Below are positions 15,872 through 24,095 of a DNA stretch of 64,000 nt, piece by piece; position 1 is the first letter of the stretch; every line of letters begins with the position of its first letter. The notes beneath the pieces were generated by a model that was not told the origin of the DNA, ran no database searches, and saw only the letters and a program-made list of their open reading frames with translations. A program made the position numbers and the translations under genes. Source of the DNA: an uncultured Lachnospiraceae bacterium. GTDB taxonomy: Bacteria; Bacillota; Clostridia; Lachnospirales; Lachnospiraceae. Where the stretch lies: the NCBI GenBank assembly GCA_910578115.1, contig CAJTPO010000003.1, positions 62,001 to 126,000 on the forward strand, given 5' to 3'.

Positions 15872-15935
15872 TTACTATAATATCAAGTAACCAATGTTTA
15901 AGTACCTGTTATCAAATTGGTAACGCAAAAACTGA

Positions 15936-17222
15936 TCACCTGTAATAATCAAAGGAAAGCCCGTACATCCGCACCGTATCGCCCTCTTCGATGCCGAGTG
16001 CCTCCAGCTGGTCGAGAATGCCGTTGGACTTAAGGAAATCCTGAAAGAATTTAAAGCCCTTCTCGGATTCCAGATTCGTGTAGGACAGCATTTTCTCGAT
16101 TCTGGGTCCTTCCACCACATAGGCATCTTCCGCCTCGTTATAGACCACGGTGAAGGGCTCGCTGCTCATATCAAAATGATATTCCGGGAAAAATTCCTGT
16201 TCAAATATCACCGGCTTCGCGTCCATCTGTTCCAGACGGTTATTAATATCATACAGAAGCTCACGCAGGCCCTGTCCGCTGAAGGCAGATATGGCATAGA
16301 CCGGAATACCCTTCGGTTCAAATTCCGCTTTGATCCTGGATATCGGATCATCCTCCGCATAGATCATGTCGATCTTGTTGGCGGCGATGATCTGCGGCCG
16401 CTTCGCAATCTCTGTATTGTACGCTTCCAGCTCTTTGTTGATCGCATAGATATCCTCCACCGGATCGCGTCCTTCCGTGGATGCAGCATCAACAATATGC
16501 AGGATCAGTTTTGTGCGTTCTATATGGCGCAGAAATTCGTGTCCCAGCCCGACGCCCTCGGAAGCACCCTCGATCAGACCCGGAATATCAGCGATCACAA
16601 AGCCTTTGGCATCTTCCAGATCCACCACCCCCAGATTGGGATTCAGGGTCGTAAAATGATAATTCGCAATCTTCGGCCGTGCATTGGTCACCCTGGAAAG
16701 CAGGGTGGACTTCCCTACATTGGGAAAACCGACCAGCCCGACATCTGCGATCACCTTCAGCTCCAAAAGCAGTTCCAGCTCCTGCGCCGGCTGTCCCGGC
16801 TGTGCGTATTTCGGCGCCTGCATGGTGCTGGTCGCATAGTGCTGGTTGCCGTTGCCGCCTTTGCCGCCGCTTAACAGCAGAAATCTGCGGTTGTCTCCGG
16901 ACATATCGGTTATGACCTTGCCGCTTTCAAATTCTCTGACCACCGTGCCTTCCGGCACTTTGATGAAGATATCTTCGCCTTTCTTGCCGCTGCAGTTGCG
17001 CTTATTGCCGTTCTCGCCGTTTCCGGCCGCATATTTGCGCACATTCCGAAAATCGGTGAGGGTATTGAGTCCCTCGTCCACGACAAAATACACGCTGCCG
17101 CCGTCGCCGCCGTCACCGCCGTCAGGCCCGCCGTTTGGCACATATTTCTCTCTGCGGAAAGACACATGGCCATCGCCGCCTTTGCCGCTTTTTACAAAAA
17201 TCCTCGCACGATCTGCAAACAT
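15936..17222 (-). CDS. obgE: GTPase Obg (ObgE/CgtA)
   Basis: Essential GTPase in 50S assembly and stress signalling. The 428-residue protein has the glycine-rich Obg fold (1-158: GGPDGGDGGDGGSVYF), the G domain with GFPNVGKST (P-loop), DIPGLIEGASEGVGLG and NKID, and a C-terminal OCT domain (about 350-428) present in Firmicutes. The start is ATG 17222 with AGGAG seven bases upstream. A terminator separates it from rpmA, and TTGAAG-N18-TATTTT overlapping the 3' arm could be its own promoter. Confidence 0.96.
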   Translation of the reverse strand: MFADRARIFVKSGKGGDGHVSFRREKYVPNGGPDGGDGGDGGSVYFVVDEGLNTLTDFRNVRKYAAGNGENGNKRNCSGKKGEDIFIKVPEGTVVREFESGKVITDMSGDNRRFLLLSGGKGGNGNQHYATSTMQAPKYAQPGQPAQELELLLELKVIADVGLVGFPNVGKSTLLSRVTNARPKIANYHFTTLNPNLGVVDLEDAKGFVIADIPGLIEGASEGVGLGHEFLRHIERTKLILHIVDAASTEGRDPVEDIYAINKELEAYNTEIAKRPQIIAANKIDMIYAEDDPISRIKAEFEPKGIPVYAISAFSGQGLRELLYDINNRLEQMDAKPVIFEQEFFPEYHFDMSSEPFTVVYNEAEDAYVVEGPRIEKMLSYTNLESEKGFKFFQDFLKSNGILDQLEALGIEEGDTVRMYGLSFDYYR

Positions 17223-17256
17223 AGTTTTCTCCTGAACACTAAAATACTTTAACTTG

Positions 17257-17314
17257 AAAAAAGGCTTCAAACACAGTCCATCACTGTGGCCAACGATGGA
17301 CAATGCCTGAAGCC
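17257..17314 (-). terminator. Intrinsic terminator after rpmA
   Basis: A long imperfect stem on the minus strand (GGCTTCAGGCATTGTCCATC against GATGGACTGTGTTTGAAGCC) is followed by TTTTTT. It lies between rpmA and obgE, so obgE is transcribed by readthrough or from its own start. Confidence 0.8.
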
Positions 17315-17327
17315 TGAATCAATCCTA

Positions 17328-17612
17328 TTATTTCTCTACAGGATATACGGAAGCCTGTTTCTTGTCTCTTCCTCTTCTCTCAAAGCGAAGCACACCGTCA
17401 ACAAGCGCAAATAATGTATCATCTCCGCCTCTTCCTACGTTAACGCCGGGATGAATCTTCGTTCCGCGCTGTCTGTATAAGATATTGCCTGCTTTCACAA
17501 ACTGTCCGTCAGCTCTCTTGGCGCCGAGTCTCTTAGCCTCAGAATCTCTGCCGTTCTTAGTGGAACCAACACCCTTCTTATGTGCAAAAAACTGAAGGTT
17601 CATATTCAACAT
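17328..17612 (-). CDS. rpmA: Ribosomal protein L27 with cleavable N-terminus
   Basis: 94-residue L27. The N-terminus MLNMNLQFFAHKKGVGS carries the Firmicute extension that Prp removes between FF and AHKKG so that the mature tail can reach the peptidyl transferase centre. AAGGAGG nine bases before ATG 17612 supports translation of the whole extension. The gene for the processing protease lies four bases upstream in the same operon (rplU-prp-rpmA). Confidence 0.97.
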   Translation of the reverse strand: MLNMNLQFFAHKKGVGSTKNGRDSEAKRLGAKRADGQFVKAGNILYRQRGTKIHPGVNVGRGGDDTLFALVDGVLRFERRGRDKKQASVYPVEK

Positions 17613-17616
17613 GGTA

Positions 17617-17949
17617 TTACACCTCCTTAAAATGCAGTCTGCAATGTTTCTTCCCGTACTGCTCTTCGATACGGGTCAAACCGAGCACAAGAGAATCCAT
17701 GAGTACCCTGGAAGTCTCTTTCAGAGGCTGTCTGGCAAAAAAACACCGGATTAAGCCGCTGTTCTCCTCCGCTGTAACCTCCATCTCCTCTCCCGTGATC
17801 TCATCCAGAGAGTTGATGGTATTGATGACCAGCGCCGAGACCGCAGCACATACGATATCTTCTCCGTAAGCGGCATATCCTGCATGTCCGCTGCATGTAA
17901 ACCCCTGATAGTCCCCTGTCCTCGTTTTATGAAATGTGATCTGTATCAT
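17617..17949 (-). CDS. prp: Ribosomal-processing cysteine protease Prp
   Basis: Cysteine protease of the YsxB family that cleaves the N-terminal extension of L27. 110 residues. The conserved catalytic segments are GFTCSGHAGYAAYGEDIVCAA (read in two parts: His in SGHAGYA, Cys in DIVCAA). The start is ATG 17949 with GAAGGTG just upstream; the frame continues further only with GTG. It lies between rplU and rpmA, the standard position. Confidence 0.95.
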   Translation of the reverse strand: MIQITFHKTRTGDYQGFTCSGHAGYAAYGEDIVCAAVSALVINTINSLDEITGEEMEVTAEENSGLIRCFFARQPLKETSRVLMDSLVLGLTRIEEQYGKKHCRLHFKEV

Positions 17950-18001
17950 CTCACACCTTCGCACAACTCTTATGTCCTGAAAAATAAATCAATGCCGATG
18001 A

Positions 18002-18307
18002 TTATGCATTTATTTTGTCAATCTTTACCTGAGTGTATGCTTGTCTGTGACCATTTTTCTTGTGATAGCCGGTCTTTCTCTTGTACTTGTATACGATCAC
18101 TTTGCGGTACTTACCCTGATCCATAACGGTTCCGGTAACAGTTGCGTTCTCAACATCCCCTGCAACCTTAAGTCCCTGATCGCTGACAGCTATAACCTGG
18201 TCAAATGTAACAGCGGTTCCTACTTCGGCATCCAGTTTCTCAACTTTGATGACATCTCCTTCGGAAACTTTGTACTGCTTTCCACCTGTTGCGATAATTG
18301 CGTACAT
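18002..18307 (-). CDS. rplU: Ribosomal protein L21
   Basis: 101-residue L21, binding 23S rRNA on the large subunit. It begins MYAIIATGGKQYKVSEGDV and ends with YKRKTGYHKKNGHRQAYTQV, both family signatures. AGGAGG six bases before ATG 18307 decides the start, although the frame is open to 18433. First gene of the rplU-prp-rpmA operon with its own promoter and a structured leader. Confidence 0.97.
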   Translation of the reverse strand: MYAIIATGGKQYKVSEGDVIKVEKLDAEVGTAVTFDQVIAVSDQGLKVAGDVENATVTGTVMDQGKYRKVIVYKYKRKTGYHKKNGHRQAYTQVKIDKINA

Positions 18308-18433
18308 ATGGCACCTCCTATTCATGAACAAAAGTTCATTTACTCGCCAGCTTCGGTGACGCCGGATGGGCATACTTCTACCTCGCTGCGCGGCATACTC
18401 ATGTATCATAACCGGTTTGGGGATATTTGTCAA
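18308..18433 (-). promoter_or_regulatory. rplU operon promoter and structured leader
   Basis: Minus-strand TTGACA (18433-18428), 17 bases, TATGAT (18410-18405): a near-consensus promoter. The transcript has a leader of about 90 bases. Close to the Shine-Dalgarno, ATGAAC-TTTT-GTTCAT (18339-18324) forms a small hairpin. Firmicutes often carry an L21 leader regulating this operon; the match to that RNA family is not verified. Confidence 0.6.
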
Positions 18434-18469
18434 TAAAATTATTGAAATTCACAACCCAAAACAGAAATT

Positions 18470-19702
18470 TTATTCCACATTATTCCAGACAGGTTCCGGC
18501 TTTTGCTGTATGGTCTCATAGCTGATCCCCAGGATGGCACATCTTTCTCTGACAGCGCCCAGCACCTCATCCTCCGTAATCCAGACGATCCCCTGCTCGT
18601 CACGGCACCTGTTGACATAGGTCTCGCACAGTACTTTCTGCTCTTCCGTACATTCAGACATATCGTAACGGTAATATTTTTCTTCGCCCACCGTACAGAT
18701 CGCGACAATAAAACTGCCCGGATCTGTATCTATTCCGAAGACTTCGTTATATATGGTCTGGTTCACGCTGCCGGTCCACTGTCCCGCAAGGTCTTCCGCA
18801 TAGTAGACGGATGCGACAGTCCCGTCGGACATAAGTATGTCTGTTCCGCCCATATGGTCTCCTGCTCCGGAGGAACCGTAACTGTCGATCACCCCGTTGC
18901 TGTAAATGGAAGTTGCGCTCCTGGCCCAGCATTCATACTCTGCGGTCACATACAACTGTCCGTCGTTTTCACTGATAACAACTACCGCATAGCTGTCATC
19001 ATCCGGTGCATAGATATTCAATCCCACAAATTTGACAAGAAGCTGCCGTGCCCCGGTGCTGTCTGCACTGTTCACGTAGGCATACTGTACATAATCACAA
19101 ACTGTCTTATTGCTGAATTCCGGATCCAGAAAATAAGAAGATATCCGCTCCTTAAGTTCAGCCAGTGTATAGGATTTGCCTTTCTCTATCACGGGATTCG
19201 GGTAGTCCACTTCCGGAAAACTGCTGCTGACAGCTGCCGATACTTCATTTCTCAAAAACTGTTCATACAGGGTTCCGATGGCCGCGGCTGTATCTGTGGG
19301 ATCCGGTTCGGCTGTGCTTTCTGTCTGCTCCGTGTCATCTCCGGGCTGATCGTCTGCTGCGGCAGCATCCTGACTTCCTGCCGATGTTTGGGTGCCTTCT
19401 GTCATGGCGCCCAAATCCTGTGACGCCGCAGCGGATGTCTGACCACCGTTGTCTATGTCCGTGATCGACTGACCGCCGCCTGTAAGGTCTGTGTTCTCGT
19501 CAGCAGTCCCGGTCTGTGGACCGCTCTGCTCCTTTTGTGTACCGTCAAAAGCTGCACAACCTGAAAGCAGCATGATCCAGACCGTCATCAGCGATGTCGC
19601 CATCAAAACCAGCTTCTTGCTGCTGCTTTTGCAGCTTTTACCGTCTTTCCACACTTTCCATTCTTTCCGTTGTCCGTTTCTTCCTCTGCTGTCATTTTTC
19701 AT
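18470..19702 (-). CDS. Uncharacterised lipoprotein with long acidic linker
   Basis: 410 residues. A basic N-terminus and hydrophobic stretch end in the lipobox LSGC with C49 as the lipidation site, so LspA processing is expected. Residues 50-135 are a Gln/Thr/Asp/Ala-rich disordered linker. The remaining 270 residues form an alpha/beta domain I do not recognise (SYTLAELKERISSYFLDPEF; LLVKFVGLNIYAPDDDSYAV; YSNGVIDSYGSSGAGDHMGG). AAAGGGTGAAGACAG precedes the ATG. Likely extracellular and membrane-anchored; no enzyme motif seen. Confidence 0.8.
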   Translation of the reverse strand: MKNDSRGRNGQRKEWKVWKDGKSCKSSSKKLVLMATSLMTVWIMLLSGCAAFDGTQKEQSGPQTGTADENTDLTGGGQSITDIDNGGQTSAAASQDLGAMTEGTQTSAGSQDAAAADDQPGDDTEQTESTAEPDPTDTAAAIGTLYEQFLRNEVSAAVSSSFPEVDYPNPVIEKGKSYTLAELKERISSYFLDPEFSNKTVCDYVQYAYVNSADSTGARQLLVKFVGLNIYAPDDDSYAVVVISENDGQLYVTAEYECWARSATSIYSNGVIDSYGSSGAGDHMGGTDILMSDGTVASVYYAEDLAGQWTGSVNQTIYNEVFGIDTDPGSFIVAICTVGEEKYYRYDMSECTEEQKVLCETYVNRCRDEQGIVWITEDEVLGAVRERCAILGISYETIQQKPEPVWNNVE

Positions 19703-19811
19703 CTGTCTTCACCCTTTACACAATATTTACCGGAATCCGCCGCCATTCCCAGCAGGAACGGATACCAACGGACACCGGCAAATACAGCATAGGCATTTCA
19801 CCTGCGATTTG

Positions 19812-20657
19812 TCAAGTTTTTTTCGGTCGGCTGTCTTTCAGTAAGCCCGTGATCAAAAGACCGATCAGGACAGCCGTATCCAGGATCAGCACTGACAGAA
19901 CGCTTTCGACTATGTCATGGAGAAACAGGATCGTAAATATCTGTATAGACAACAGGACAAAGCACAGATAATTGGTCAGATATTCTGCCAGTATTTCGCC
20001 ATAATAATAAAACATCCGCGTTTTCGTATAAAGGGATGGCCTCACAAGATAACGGATTACGATACACACGGCGGGAAAGACAAAAATAATCTTCCTGTCT
20101 GCCAGAGAAACGACTGTGTCCCCGCTCCACTGTACCGGAATCTCCTGCGGTAGCTTTCCATAAGACAATAAACTGACCAACAGACACAATACGGTGATGA
20201 CGCCCCAGACGAAGAAGCTGCCCCACAGATAAAGAAAACTGACGGAATCCAGTTTGAAAACTTTCTGATTCTCCTGTTCGGACCAATATTCCGGTATCTT
20301 CGTCACATACTGCTCTACCTGCAGTTTTTCATAACTTATGTTTGTGTCGTTGAGCATCTTATCGCACAGCGCCTTTGCCATGTGGAGCTCGGTGATCTGG
20401 CCCTCCAGCTGTCTGCTCCGCTTCCTGAGCGCTGCAGACAGTGTGTTTTCTCCTGTTATCACCTGCCGTATCTCTTCAATAGATATGCCAAGCGTCCGCA
20501 GACAGGCAATCTTCTTGATATCTTCCACATCCTGCTCCGAATATTCCCGATAACCGTTCGAATCGTTTCTTGCCGGTGAGATCAGATTTTCCTTTTCATA
20601 AAAACGTATGTTGGAGCGTGCCAATCCTGTTTTTTCTTCTACTTCCTTACTGTTCAT
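19812..20657 (-). CDS. MerR-type regulator fused to a DUF1648 membrane domain
   Basis: 281 residues. The N-terminal MerR helix-turn-helix and wing (1-72: RSNIRFYEKENLISPARNDSNGYREYSEQDVEDIKKI) are followed by a dimerisation coil (75-105). A membrane part has at least four helices, including a DUF1648-like segment (YGKLPQEIPVQWSGD). The DNA-binding part would be tethered to the membrane, so it could sense envelope conditions. Its promoter has the MerR-typical 19-base spacer with a dyad, implying autoregulation. The regulated targets are unknown. Confidence 0.85.
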   Translation of the reverse strand: MNSKEVEEKTGLARSNIRFYEKENLISPARNDSNGYREYSEQDVEDIKKIACLRTLGISIEEIRQVITGENTLSAALRKRSRQLEGQITELHMAKALCDKMLNDTNISYEKLQVEQYVTKIPEYWSEQENQKVFKLDSVSFLYLWGSFFVWGVITVLCLLVSLLSYGKLPQEIPVQWSGDTVVSLADRKIIFVFPAVCIVIRYLVRPSLYTKTRMFYYYGEILAEYLTNYLCFVLLSIQIFTILFLHDIVESVLSVLILDTAVLIGLLITGLLKDSRPKKT

Positions 20658-20746
20658 TCGGTCTGTCTCCTTTTGGTATTGGTTGCAGTTGCATTATCCG
20701 CATCCGGTTGCCGCGTTATTGTTCTAATGCATCTATTCTGACCATG

Positions 20747-20777
20747 AAAATAAGGTATAAACAGGGTTTACAGTCAA
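20747..20777 (-). promoter_or_regulatory. MerR-type promoter with 19-base spacer
   Basis: Minus-strand TTGACT (20777-20772), 19 bases, TATTTT (20752-20747). The overlong spacer contains the dyad TAAAC-AGG-GTTTA (20758-20770). MerR activators act by twisting exactly such spacers. Confidence 0.65.
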
Positions 20778-20807
20778 GTGTTTTTCGGAAAATAATATAT
20801 TTCCCTG

Positions 20808-20849
20808 ATAAAATACTTTAAGGACTATGCTTCCACAGTCCTTAAAGTA
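20808..20849 (-). terminator. Intrinsic terminator of the 20903 gene
   Basis: A perfect 13-bp stem, TACTTTAAGGACT (20814-20826) with AGTCCTTAAAGTA (20837-20849), leads on the minus strand into TTTTATC. Confidence 0.75.
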
Positions 20850-20902
20850 GTATTCTGCAATCGTTATCTGATCAGGAGTAATCAGAGTGTGACCAAATCC
20901 TT

Positions 20903-21775
20903 TCATAATACCGGACCTGTTTTCTCCTCATTTATCGTTTTGGACATCACGACTGTATTTTCTGCTAATTTCTCCATTTCTCTAAACCCATATTTTTCAT
21001 AAACCCAATATGGATTAAAACCATCGGCCCAATCATAAATTCCAATTCCTTCAATCCGTTTGCGGCTAAACAGCGGGAATACTTCTGTAAGCTGCTGCAT
21101 CAGCAGATCGATCATATCAATCCGTGGAATACCATAACCTACTTCATAACAGCCGATCGACAGATATGTGCTGTCATCTCCTGTTGTGCCTGTCATGTAA
21201 CCATATTTTCTCAAAATCTCCCGGGGCATTACTTCCAGTAATCCAATGACGGAGTCTTTGTATTTTGCATAGACGCCGGCTGTCTTTTCCCTGCTCCAGA
21301 TTTCGGAAAATACCTGCGATTTTATCTCCATGCACTCTTTGTGAAATTGTTCGGGCGGATTTCCAAACGGGTAATTACACAGGCACATTGTCATCTCTTC
21401 CATGTAATTCTCCTGGTTGATCGGATGGAAAGAGATTTCTCCGGATCTGAATGCATTGTTCAACTGCAGGCTTGTAATTGCAGGAAATGTCATTACCTCT
21501 TTATCAACTTTCTGTTTGACCGATGACTGAATGCCTAAACTTTCATATATTCTGTCACAATGCAGCGGAACAGAATCAATCCTGTTTTCACAATAAAAAA
21601 TGTCAATAAAGCAGTTTTCTCCCTTTTTAAACTTACTCTTTAATCTCTGCGGACAGTGGTCAAATGAAAACAGCCTGATCTGCACATCTGTTCCTTCAAG
21701 CCATTGTCTCAGCATCCCGATCATTGCACCGGTGGCCTCGCAAAGAGGTGAATAAACGACCTCGATTATCTGCAT
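20903..21775 (-). CDS. Two-domain GNAT-like acetyltransferase
   Basis: 290 residues. The first 100 residues look like a thioredoxin-fold domain (a beta strand followed by VYSPLCEATGAMIGML, a helix, and IDIFYCENRIDSVPLH). The second part has weak GNAT features: AGVYAKYKDSVIGLLEVMPREI, LSIGCYEVGYGIPRIDMIDLLMQQL and a terminal YWVYEKYGFREMEKLAEN. Both assignments come from pattern only. It is followed by a strong terminator, with two Nudix genes upstream. Confidence 0.65.
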   Translation of the reverse strand: MQIIEVVYSPLCEATGAMIGMLRQWLEGTDVQIRLFSFDHCPQRLKSKFKKGENCFIDIFYCENRIDSVPLHCDRIYESLGIQSSVKQKVDKEVMTFPAITSLQLNNAFRSGEISFHPINQENYMEEMTMCLCNYPFGNPPEQFHKECMEIKSQVFSEIWSREKTAGVYAKYKDSVIGLLEVMPREILRKYGYMTGTTGDDSTYLSIGCYEVGYGIPRIDMIDLLMQQLTEVFPLFSRKRIEGIGIYDWADGFNPYWVYEKYGFREMEKLAENTVVMSKTINEEKTGPVL

Positions 21776-21804
21776 TTTCTTTTGCTCCCAGAATAATTAC
21801 TGTT

Positions 21805-22290
21805 TTATTTCGAGACAAAATGTACGATTTCGTTACTGTCATTCAAAATATGCGGTATCAACTCCAGTGGATATACCTTTAATCCATTCTTTAATCTTTC
21901 CAACGGAACCCAGCAAAAATCCAAATCAATCCTTTCGTGATCCAAAACATCATATCCGTGGAAAATCCCGTCTAATGGGATATCCTGCTCATTCATCAGA
22001 TGAACTTTATAATACATACAGATTTGGTGGCATGGTTTTTGTCCCCAGTGAAAAAATATTTCACCGACGGCAAATAAGCGGTCTATTCCTATTTCTGCAT
22101 GAATTTCTTCTTCAAATTCCCGCTTCAATGTTTCAGCAGTTGTTTCAAAGCAGGATACATGGCCCCCGATAATCGAGTGATAATCATTCCTGGGTTTTTG
22201 CAGCAGTATTTTATCGTTTCTGATCAGCAATCCGCCTACTCTGTATGAAAATATAAATTCATCTGTCTTAAAAAGAATGTCTCGGTCCAT
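21805..22290 (-). CDS. Nudix hydrolase
   Basis: 161 residues with a Nudix box beginning GGHVSCFETTAETLKREFEEE (G-x5-E-x7-REFEEE), preceded by GGLLIRNDKILLQKP. It hydrolyses a nucleoside diphosphate linked to another moiety; the substrate is not predictable. AGAGGAAAGTAC precedes ATG 22290. It lies 25 bases downstream of the second Nudix gene and 29 bases upstream of the GNAT-like gene, so these may be one operon from the promoter at 22965. Confidence 0.9.
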   Translation of the reverse strand: MDRDILFKTDEFIFSYRVGGLLIRNDKILLQKPRNDYHSIIGGHVSCFETTAETLKREFEEEIHAEIGIDRLFAVGEIFFHWGQKPCHQICMYYKVHLMNEQDIPLDGIFHGYDVLDHERIDLDFCWVPLERLKNGLKVYPLELIPHILNDSNEIVHFVSK

Positions 22291-22315
22291 GTACTTTCCT
22301 CTTTCTGCGCCTCTG

Positions 22316-22864
22316 CTATGCTATGGTAAAAAAATACGCCGCGATCTGTGCCCTGGAACTGAACTCTTCGGTTTCCAGCAGCTCCCTCACCTGTTCTTTC
22401 GTATAGAATCCGGCGGTAATCTGTTCATTTTCGGAGGTGTGGTCTTCGAAAGTCCCGTCCACCTCGACAAAAGCGATCTGTGTCTTCACGTCAGAGAAAG
22501 CCACTGCCGCGAAGGACGGCGGCAGAACGGCCCGGATCTTCCCCACGGACAGTCCCGTCTCCTCGTAGAGTTCCCGCTGGATGCACTCTTCTAAAGATTC
22601 ACCTTCTTCCAGCATTCCGGCGCACAGGTTATACACAAAGCGGTTCACACCCATGCGAAATTCCCGAAGCAGCAGCATTTTATCTTCGTGATAGGCCACG
22701 ATGGAGACGCCGCTGACCCGTTTGCCAATGGCTTCCGGCCCGGCAATCTCGCTGCGGCTGACAATCTCATATTTCTTCTCTTTGCCTGCCTTATTGCGAT
22801 AGGTCAGTTCATAATTTTTCAGATATCTTCCGTCTTTTATTTTTTCCAGTTTCAAAAGTTCCAT
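22316..22864 (-). CDS. Nudix hydrolase, ADP-ribose pyrophosphatase-like
   Basis: 182 residues. The Nudix box is AGMLEEGESLEECIQRELYEE followed by TGL, with the NudF-like upstream pattern VSGVSIVAYHEDKMLLLREFRMGVNRF, which in the ADP-ribose pyrophosphatase group contributes to dimerisation. It begins the three-gene minus-strand run. Confidence 0.88.
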   Translation of the reverse strand: MELLKLEKIKDGRYLKNYELTYRNKAGKEKKYEIVSRSEIAGPEAIGKRVSGVSIVAYHEDKMLLLREFRMGVNRFVYNLCAGMLEEGESLEECIQRELYEETGLSVGKIRAVLPPSFAAVAFSDVKTQIAFVEVDGTFEDHTSENEQITAGFYTKEQVRELLETEEFSSRAQIAAYFFTIA

Positions 22865-22964
22865 GAAATTCTGTCACCCTTTCTTTCTATATCCAACGCT
22901 GAGCTTCCAGGATATTCGTCTACACATGCAGAAAACGGCATTGCGCAGTTCTTTCGTCTTTTTT

Positions 22965-22993
22965 ATTATAGCAAAGGGAAGAGATATCTTCAA
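22965..22993 (-). promoter_or_regulatory. Promoter of the Nudix-Nudix-GNAT run
   Basis: Minus-strand TTGAAG (22993-22988), 17 bases, TATAAT (22970-22965), about 100 bases before the start at 22864. The remaining sequence to the esterase gene (23000-23149) shows no feature I can name. Confidence 0.55.
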
Positions 22994-23149
22994 CATGTCC
23001 CGAAGTACGGGCATCTGCCAATTGCGATTTTCATGGATAATATCCTTGTACACAAACGTCTCCCTGTTCTTTAAATAAGTCTGCTCGTGTTATGTTCTTC
23101 GGCAGATTAAACATCACACTGGTCAGCGGACTGGGAAGTAGAAAAGTAA

Positions 23150-23956
23150 TCATGGCATTCTGGTAAAAAACTCAAAAAATTCCTGCATGTATTTTCTCCA
23201 GACCTTCTCACAATGCTCACCGCCGGCATCCAGTTTAAGGCATATGTCAGAATAGGGAACGCCTTTCTCCAAAAGCATATGTACGTACTTCATTGTCATG
23301 TCAATGAATAACTGAGGCATATCGGCTTCCTCCGGGCATACGGTCTCTGCGGTTCCTACCTGAATAAAAAAGCGCTGTTCTTTTCCGAACTGACTGTCCA
23401 TAATAAACCGCTCAAACGCTTCGGCGGCAAACCAGGATGCAATGGAGAAGATTCCGGCACAGCCAAAGATTTCCGGCCAGGCAGCGGCCATGTATGCAGA
23501 GATCAGGCCACCCATGGAACTGCCGCAGATGGCAGTATGGCCTTTATCGGAATGCGTTCGATAACATTGATCGATCTTCGGTTTCAGATCATTGACTATA
23601 AATCGTGCGTACTGAGCGCCGTCACCGCCTCTGGTCTCTTTCCTGAAACCGGCATGGTCGATCGTGTTCTTCCAGGGCGAATAATCTTCAAATCTTCTTT
23701 CACCGCAATTGTCAATGCCGACGACAATAAGTCCGTCAAAACCGCCGTATGCTTCCATACTCTCAAGCGTCTTACTGACACCCCACGAGCAGTTACCGAA
23801 AGCGTCTTCATCCACATAAAGATTCTGGGCATCGTGCATGTAAACGACGGGATAGCTTATGGCTGTACTTTCATAATTATCCGGAAGATAGACTCTTATC
23901 TTTCTTGTCTCTTCAATATATCCAGGTTTCATCTCAAAAATTTCAATACGTCCCAT
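23150..23956 (-). CDS. Esterase-D/Fes-family alpha/beta hydrolase
   Basis: 268 residues with the putative-esterase fold: RVYLPDNYESTAISYPVVYMHD (oxyanion side), nucleophile serine in CGSSMGG, and a C-terminal histidine in GGEHCEKVW likely completing the triad. The protein has no signal peptide, so it is cytosolic. Relatives cleave acyl groups from sugars or siderophores, or S-formylglutathione; the substrate here is open. AAGGAGCATTGT precedes ATG 23956. Confidence 0.88.
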   Translation of the reverse strand: MGRIEIFEMKPGYIEETRKIRVYLPDNYESTAISYPVVYMHDAQNLYVDEDAFGNCSWGVSKTLESMEAYGGFDGLIVVGIDNCGERRFEDYSPWKNTIDHAGFRKETRGGDGAQYARFIVNDLKPKIDQCYRTHSDKGHTAICGSSMGGLISAYMAAAWPEIFGCAGIFSIASWFAAEAFERFIMDSQFGKEQRFFIQVGTAETVCPEEADMPQLFIDMTMKYVHMLLEKGVPYSDICLKLDAGGEHCEKVWRKYMQEFFEFFTRMP

Positions 23957-24018
23957 ACAATGCTCCTTTTTATTCCCTGGCTACAAGAGCATTAACAGTC
24001 GAATTCATATTCTATCAT

Positions 24019-24092
24019 GACACTGAAAATTTCTCTTTCGGCTCTGCAAAGGCTTTCGCATATGGTTTTGGCAACAGCTGGCAGTGGAAATC
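24019..24092. repeat. Diverged copy of the palindromic element interior
   Basis: Aligns without large gaps with 15478-15553: shared blocks AAATTTC, TTCGGC, TGCA, CATATGG/TATATGG, GCAA and AGC-GG occur in the same order, at roughly 70% identity by eye. It abuts the rng stop (24096), just as the element family lies after obgE. Confidence 0.55.
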
Positions 24093-24095
24093 AAA

